Shown here in pieces: positions 5,856-8,702 of a DNA stretch of 8,702 nucleotides (position 1 is the first letter of the stretch; each line of letters begins with the position of its first letter). A program made the translations under genes and the position numbers. The stretch comes from an uncultured Eubacteriales bacterium (GTDB lineage Bacteria > Bacillota > Clostridia > Christensenellales > Borkfalkiaceae): the NCBI GenBank assembly GCA_900549005.1, contig URMT01000066.1:1-8702 (forward strand), read 5' to 3'. The notes below the pieces were generated by a model. That model saw only the letters and a list, made by a program, of their open reading frames with translations. It searched no databases and had not been told where the DNA came from.

Positions 5856-6010
5856 CCTGCGCCGGCGCAACCCAATTTGTCGCGTGAGCGAGCTCGCCGG
5901 AGGTGAATGGCGGCGCGTATAAGTGTGGGGGCAACAGCTGCGCCGCCAGAGGAACTTGGTTCCTAAAACTCACGAAAAATTCCCGTCGCGCAAGACGGGA
6001 ATTTTTGTGA
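5856..6010 (+). repeat. Structured repeat element, copy A
   Basis: This element is shared with the minus strand of 8572-8693. Shared parts in order are CCTGCGCC (5856-5863), GGTGAATGGCG (5902-5912), a loop with TATAA and GGGCA, CGCCAGAGG (5944-5952) and CTCACGAAAAATT before a terminator hairpin. Stems here are TGGCGGCGC/GCGCCGCCA (5908-5916 with 5940-5948), AGGAAC/GTTCCT (5950-5955 with 5959-5964) and the terminator at 5975-6006. The other copy has different bases in the same stems but keeps the pairing. Copy A has about 35 extra bases between CCTGCGCC and GGTGAATGG, bounded by CCGGCG (5862-5867) and CGCCGG (5895-5900). It may be a small RNA or a REP-like element; no promoter was found. Confidence 0.6.
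5975..6006. terminator. Terminator hairpin of structured element copy A
   Basis: A perfect 13-bp stem AAAAATTCCCGTC / GACGGGAATTTTT with loop GCGCAA. Outside it, TCAC (5970-5973) can pair with GTGA (6007-6010) around a bulged G. It can act in both directions and faces the end of the deoR gene. Confidence 0.8.
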
Positions 6011-6033
6011 ACATATTAAATTATATACTCCGA

Positions 6034-6075
6034 AAAAAGATAAGGCGGGATTTACTCCCGCCGTTAAATCTTTTT
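6034..6075 (-). terminator. Terminator downstream of the deoR gene
   Basis: GGCGGGA (6044-6050) pairs with TCCCGCC (6056-6062) around a five-base loop. The outer arms AAAAAGAT (6034-6041) and ATCTTTTT (6068-6075) are also complementary. On the minus strand it ends in TCTTTTTT, a good terminator for the leftward deoR gene whose stop is at 6126. Confidence 0.8.
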
Positions 6076-6089
6076 ACGACCAACCCCCT

Positions 6090-6113
6090 CGCCGAAAAGA
6101 AAGCTTTTCGGCG
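6090..6113 (-). terminator. Hairpin just after the deoR stop codon
   Basis: CGCCGAAAAG (6090-6099) pairs perfectly with CTTTTCGGCG (6104-6113), a 10-bp stem with a four-base loop, 12 bases after the deoR stop. No T run follows on the minus strand, so it may protect the mRNA end or assist the terminator at 6034-6075. Confidence 0.45.
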
Positions 6114-6125
6114 AAAGCGCAGCGT

Positions 6126-6884
6126 TTACATTACAACTATATCGTTCTGCTCGAACAGCGCCTTGTATTCCCTGGGGAATACGTCGTCGGTTATCAGCAC
6201 GTCGATGTCTTCAAGCTGAGCGAAGGTATAGGGGTTTATCTTGCCTATCTTCGAGCTGTCGAGCATCATATATACGTGGCGCGCCTTGCGGAAAACCTGC
6301 TTCAAAAGGTCGCTCTCCGTCTGGCTGTTGCACGAAAATCCGTGCTCGGGCGTAAACGCCAGCGCCGAAACTATTGCAATTTCAAAGTTGGTGTTGTTGA
6401 AATATTCCTTTGCCGCGGGGGAGGAGGTGGAAAGGTTGTCTTTCATAAGCTGGCCGCCCACTACGGTAATTTCAACGTTCTTCTTCTGCGCAAGCTCCAT
6501 AGCAACGGCAATGCCGTTGGTGAATATGTTGCACTTTATGTCGGGCATCTCCTTCGAAAGGTACATTGCCGTCGTGCCGCCGTCAATGAAAATGCTCGTG
6601 CCCTCGTCAATAAGGGTTGCGGCCTTCTGCGCGATTACAATCTTCGCGTCCATATTTATAGTTGTCTTTTTGGTGTAAGCCTCGCCGGAAACTTTCTGCA
6701 CTTCCTTAACAGACATTGCACCGCCGCGTATGCGGATAATGCGCCCGTCCTCTTCGAGCTGCGAGAGGTCGCGCCGCAGAGTCATCTGCGAAACGTCGGG
6801 GAATGCTTCTTCAAGTTGTTCCAGAGTCATCTTGCCGCGTTTGTCGAGTATTTCGGCAACTTCTTCCAATCTTTCACGCTTCAC
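6126..6884 (-). CDS. DeoR/GlpR-family transcriptional regulator
   Basis: A 252-residue DNA-binding regulator of the DeoR family, which usually represses sugar-use operons and senses a phosphorylated sugar. The N-terminal winged helix-turn-helix (about 4-57) carries the signature VSQMTLRRDLSQLEEDGRI (31-49) and RIRGGA (51-56). The C-terminal sensor domain shows DGGTTAMYL (101-109), FTNG (121-124), VVGGQL (141-146), HGFSC (181-185) and DSSKIGK (209-215), all expected for ligand binding. I chose the GTG at 6884 because AAAGGAG lies 11 bases upstream (6896-6902) and the family usually starts with a K-R-E-R-like segment; an upstream GTG at 6923 adds 13 residues but lies before that ribosome binding site. 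The gene is divergent from the potassium channel gene. No sugar gene is adjacent, so its target and effector are unknown; autoregulation is likely. Confidence 0.92.
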   Translation of the reverse strand: MKRERLEEVAEILDKRGKMTLEQLEEAFPDVSQMTLRRDLSQLEEDGRIIRIRGGAMSVKEVQKVSGEAYTKKTTINMDAKIVIAQKAATLIDEGTSIFIDGGTTAMYLSKEMPDIKCNIFTNGIAVAMELAQKKNVEITVVGGQLMKDNLSTSSPAAKEYFNNTNFEIAIVSALAFTPEHGFSCNSQTESDLLKQVFRKARHVYMMLDSSKIGKINPYTFAQLEDIDVLITDDVFPREYKALFEQNDIVVM

Positions 6885-6923
6885 TGTTACACGAACTCCT
6901 TTGTTATTATTTAACATTTGCAC

Positions 6924-6937
6924 TTATGTTGACATAA
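6924..6937. promoter_or_regulatory. Palindrome at the deoR start site, candidate operator
   Basis: TTATGT-TG-ACATAA, a perfect 6-bp inverted repeat with a two-base centre. It abuts the deoR -10 box and covers the expected start site, an ideal position for a repressor. Binding by this DeoR protein is inferred from position only. Confidence 0.5.
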
Positions 6938-6965
6938 TTATATACCGTATTATTGCCAAAGTCAA
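6937..6965 (-). promoter_or_regulatory. deoR promoter, near consensus
   Basis: On the minus strand, TTGACT (6960-6965), a 17-bp spacer and TATAAT (6937-6942). This is the best match to the housekeeping promoter consensus in the window. The predicted start falls within the palindrome at 6924-6937. Confidence 0.85.
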
Positions 6966-6980
6966 GGTAAATTTTCCACA

Positions 6981-7020
6981 TTTAACATTTTTTGTTAAAC
7001 AGATTGTGAAATTTTTTCAC
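6981..7020. promoter_or_regulatory. Two palindromes between the divergent promoters
   Basis: TTTAACA-N5-TGTTAAA (6981-6999) and GTGAAA-TTT-TTTCAC (7006-7020) lie side by side between the deoR and TrkH promoters. TTTAACATTT also occurs as a direct repeat at 6910-6919 in the deoR leader. They could be regulator binding sites for either gene. Both are AT-rich, so chance cannot be excluded. Confidence 0.4.
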
Positions 7021-7065
7021 CAAACGGCGCAACGTAACCTGCTGAATACTTACCGCAACAAAAGT

Positions 7066-7094
7066 TTGCTTTTTTGCACAAGCTATGTTATAAT
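7066..7094 (+). promoter_or_regulatory. Extended -10 promoter of the TrkH gene
   Basis: TTGCTT (7066-7071), a 17-bp spacer and TGT-TATAAT (7086-7094), the same hexamers as the promoter at 2897-2925. Transcription would start near 7101, giving a leader of about 50 bases. Confidence 0.75.
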
Positions 7095-7150
7095 CAATCT
7101 GCTTCCGCGCCCGGGGTTAAAGGCGCGCATATAAATTTACAGCAGGTAAT

Positions 7151-8560
7151 ATGAGAGTAAAAAGATTTAAATTCCGCCCCATAGGCATAGTTGTTGCCAG
7201 CTTCGTGATAGTAATCTTCGCCGGTGCGGGGCTTTTGTGCCTTCCGTTTGCCGTGCGCAGCGGCGAGCCCGATTTTTTAATCGCGCTCTTTTCGGCAACC
7301 AGCGCCACGTGCGTTACGGGGCATACGGTAATCGACCCTTACACATATTTTACGGGATTCGGTCAGGCAGTGATGCTCGTGCTAATCCAGATAGGCGGCT
7401 TAGGGTTCATCACAATAATTTCGCTGTTTATGCTCTACATCAAAAAGGATGTAACCCTTTCAGACCGCAAGCTGGCAATGCAGTCGGCGGGCGGCCTGAA
7501 AATGGCGGGGCTCAAAGGGCTTTTGAAGTATATCTTCATCGGCACGTTCTCGCTCGAATTTCTTGGCGCCGTGCTGCTTGCCATAAGTTTCGTGCCCGAC
7601 TACGGCTGGGGACTGGGTATATGGCAGGCGGTGTTCACCTCGGTATCCTCCTTCTGCAACGCGGGCTTTTCGCTCACGGGCGCGGGCGGCGACCTCTCGC
7701 TGGCAGGCTATAATTCAGACCCGCTCTTTCTTATAGTGGTAATGGCGCTCATCACCATTGGCGGCCTCGGCTTCTATGTGTGGTACGACGTAATAAAGGG
7801 CAGGTTCCGTCCCTCGCGCTATTCGCTCCACACAAAGGTGGTGCTTATATCCACGGGCGCAATACTGCTCCTCGCCTGGGCGCTGTTTATGGCGTTCGAA
7901 TGGAACAACGACGGCACGATAGGCAAAATGAACGCGGGCGATAAGGTGCTCAACTGTCTTTTCTTTGCGGTGACCCCCCGTACGGCAGGGCACTACACGG
8001 TTGATATGAACTACTTTTCAGACGGCGCCTACATTCTCACCAACGTGCTTATGTTTGTGGGCGGCAGCCCCGGTTCTACCGCGGGCGGCGTAAAGACGAC
8101 CACATTCGTCGTGCTTGTTTTAACGATGGTTGCGGCTTGCAGAAGGGAGAGGCAGGTGCGCGTGTTCAAGCGCGGCATAGAGGGCGACGACGTGATAAGC
8201 GCCGTAACCGTGACTATGCTGTATATGTTCGCCATAATAATCAGCGTGCTTATAATCTGCGGAGTAGACGGCGGCACGCCGTACGAATCAGACTACGGCA
8301 ACTGGACCACGGTTATCGCTGGGCAGGAAGTGCCCAACGTGGTAAACTTCAAAAACGTGCTGTTCGAGGTAATTTCGGCAATCAGCGCAACGGGGCTCAC
8401 GCTCGGCATAACAGCCGAACTCTCCGCCCTTTCGCAGGTAATTTTAATACTTTTAATGTTCTTCGGCAGGGTAGGCGGCTACACGCTCATACTCGTCTTT
8501 TCAGAAACGCGCCGTCCCCCGGCGATTACGCGGTTGCCCGAACACATAATGATAGGATGA
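7151..8560 (+). CDS. TrkH/KtrB-family potassium uptake channel subunit
   Basis: A 469-residue membrane protein forming the ion-conducting subunit of a Trk/Ktr potassium transporter; its length fits KtrB-type members. The four pore loops that form the selectivity filter are visible: TCVTG (53-57), FCNAG (168-172), TPRTAG (275-280) and SATGLT (412-417), each with the expected glycine. Other family marks are IQIGGLGFITI (79-89), a second IGGLGFYVW (203-211) and GGSPGSTAGGVKTTT (304-318). The partner in such systems is a cytoplasmic RCK protein (KtrA/TrkA) that gates the channel; none is encoded next to it in this window, so it must be elsewhere or beyond the edge. The ATG at 7151 has a modest AGG at 7144-7146. 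A terminator follows the stop within 12 bases, so the gene appears monocistronic. Confidence 0.95.
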   Translation: MRVKRFKFRPIGIVVASFVIVIFAGAGLLCLPFAVRSGEPDFLIALFSATSATCVTGHTVIDPYTYFTGFGQAVMLVLIQIGGLGFITIISLFMLYIKKDVTLSDRKLAMQSAGGLKMAGLKGLLKYIFIGTFSLEFLGAVLLAISFVPDYGWGLGIWQAVFTSVSSFCNAGFSLTGAGGDLSLAGYNSDPLFLIVVMALITIGGLGFYVWYDVIKGRFRPSRYSLHTKVVLISTGAILLLAWALFMAFEWNNDGTIGKMNAGDKVLNCLFFAVTPRTAGHYTVDMNYFSDGAYILTNVLMFVGGSPGSTAGGVKTTTFVVLVLTMVAACRRERQVRVFKRGIEGDDVISAVTVTMLYMFAIIISVLIICGVDGGTPYESDYGNWTTVIAGQEVPNVVNFKNVLFEVISAISATGLTLGITAELSALSQVILILLMFFGRVGGYTLILVFSETRRPPAITRLPEHIMIG

Positions 8561-8571
8561 AAGGGGTTCAC

Positions 8572-8604
8572 AAAAATTTAACTTTGGCCGAAAGTTAAAT
8601 TTTT
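8572..8604. terminator. Bidirectional terminator after the TrkH gene
   Basis: A perfect 14-bp stem AAAAATTTAACTTT / AAAGTTAAATTTTT with a five-base loop (GGCCG), starting 12 bases after the TrkH stop. On the minus strand it also ends structured element copy B with the same flanks as copy A. Confidence 0.88.
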
Positions 8605-8693
8605 CGTGAGGTTGAGGGGCCAGCCCCTCTGGCGACGATGTTTAAGTGCCCTCATTTATATAATCGTCGCCATTCACCCTGCTGAGGCGCAGG
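8572..8693 (-). repeat. Structured repeat element, copy B
   Basis: Read on the minus strand this element aligns with 5856-6010. Its stems are CCTGC/GCAGG (8689-8693 with 8678-8682), TGGCGACGAT/ATCGTCGCCA (8663-8672 with 8630-8639, 10 bp), GAGGGGC/GCCCCTC (8623-8629 with 8614-8620) and the terminator at 8572-8604. Shared unpaired parts are GGTGAATGG, TATAA and GGGCA in the loop, and CTCACGAAAAATT before the terminator. It converges on the TrkH gene end, as copy A converges on the deoR gene end. The element may extend past the window edge. Confidence 0.6.
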
Positions 8694-8702
8694 TATGCGC
8701 AA

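Larger units (their letters stand above)
5532..6125. other. Gene-less region rich in repeats and hairpins
   Basis: About 595 bp without a credible ORF; frames that stay open here have no ribosome binding site or family resemblance. It separates the rightward lipoprotein unit from the leftward deoR gene. It holds a tandem repeat (5553-5666), a series of strong hairpins (5725-5802, 5975-6006, 6034-6075, 6090-6113) and a structured repeat element (5856-6010). No clear promoter is seen in 5803-5850. Confidence 0.7.

Noticed and set aside
6276..6914. 212-residue plus-strand ORF opposite the deoR gene
   Set aside because: It is antisense to a clear DeoR-family gene, has low-complexity composition, and lacks a ribosome binding site or family match.
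8137..8598. 153-residue ORF overlapping the TrkH gene in another frame
   Set aside because: Its Arg/His/Gly-rich composition is typical of a frame shadow of a GC-rich membrane gene, and it runs through the terminator.

Overview
The window reads as chromosomal DNA of a Gram-positive-type anaerobe, most likely an uncultured Clostridia member (Bacillota). The basis is AGGAG-type ribosome binding sites, extended -10 promoters, short rho-independent terminators and the protein families present. A Christensenellales/Borkfalkia-like origin is only an impression from codon and intergenic style. I see no defence, phage, CRISPR or transposase gene. The unusual content is in the intergenic DNA.

Layout. 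The left arm reads leftward: a zinc-dependent phospholipase C-family protein (1685-2473) followed by a UMF1/Atg22-like MFS transporter (43-1539). Upstream of the phospholipase gene lies a gene-less block of about 280 bp, bounded by a 22-bp imperfect inverted repeat and full of internal inverted repeats (2502-2783). The centre reads rightward: an ARMT1/DUF89-family metal-dependent phosphatase-like protein (3041-3910) with a leader that can fold two exclusive ways, a lipoprotein of unknown function (4124-5230) and a 70-residue acidic protein (5319-5531). A gene-less stretch of about 595 bp follows (5532-6125), holding a 38-bp tandem repeat, several strong hairpins and a structured repeat element. 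On the right, a DeoR-family regulator (6126-6884, leftward) and a TrkH/KtrB potassium channel subunit (7151-8560, rightward) diverge from a shared intergenic region with strong promoters and several palindromes.

The genes do not form one evident pathway; the window looks like a run of short, separately controlled housekeeping and transport units. Three rightward genes (ARMT1-like, lipoprotein, TrkH) share nearly the same promoter: TTG at -35, 17-bp spacer, TGTTATAAT. The deoR gene has a near-consensus promoter with a palindrome at its start site, which suggests autoregulation.

The best candidates for something undescribed are three. First, a structured repeat present twice (5856-6010 on +, 8572-8693 on -) whose stems differ between copies by compensatory changes. 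Second, the 282-bp inverted-repeat block before the phospholipase gene, either a small non-autonomous mobile element or a long structured mRNA leader. Third, the switch-like leader of the ARMT1-like gene. All are readings by eye, without database or folding support.
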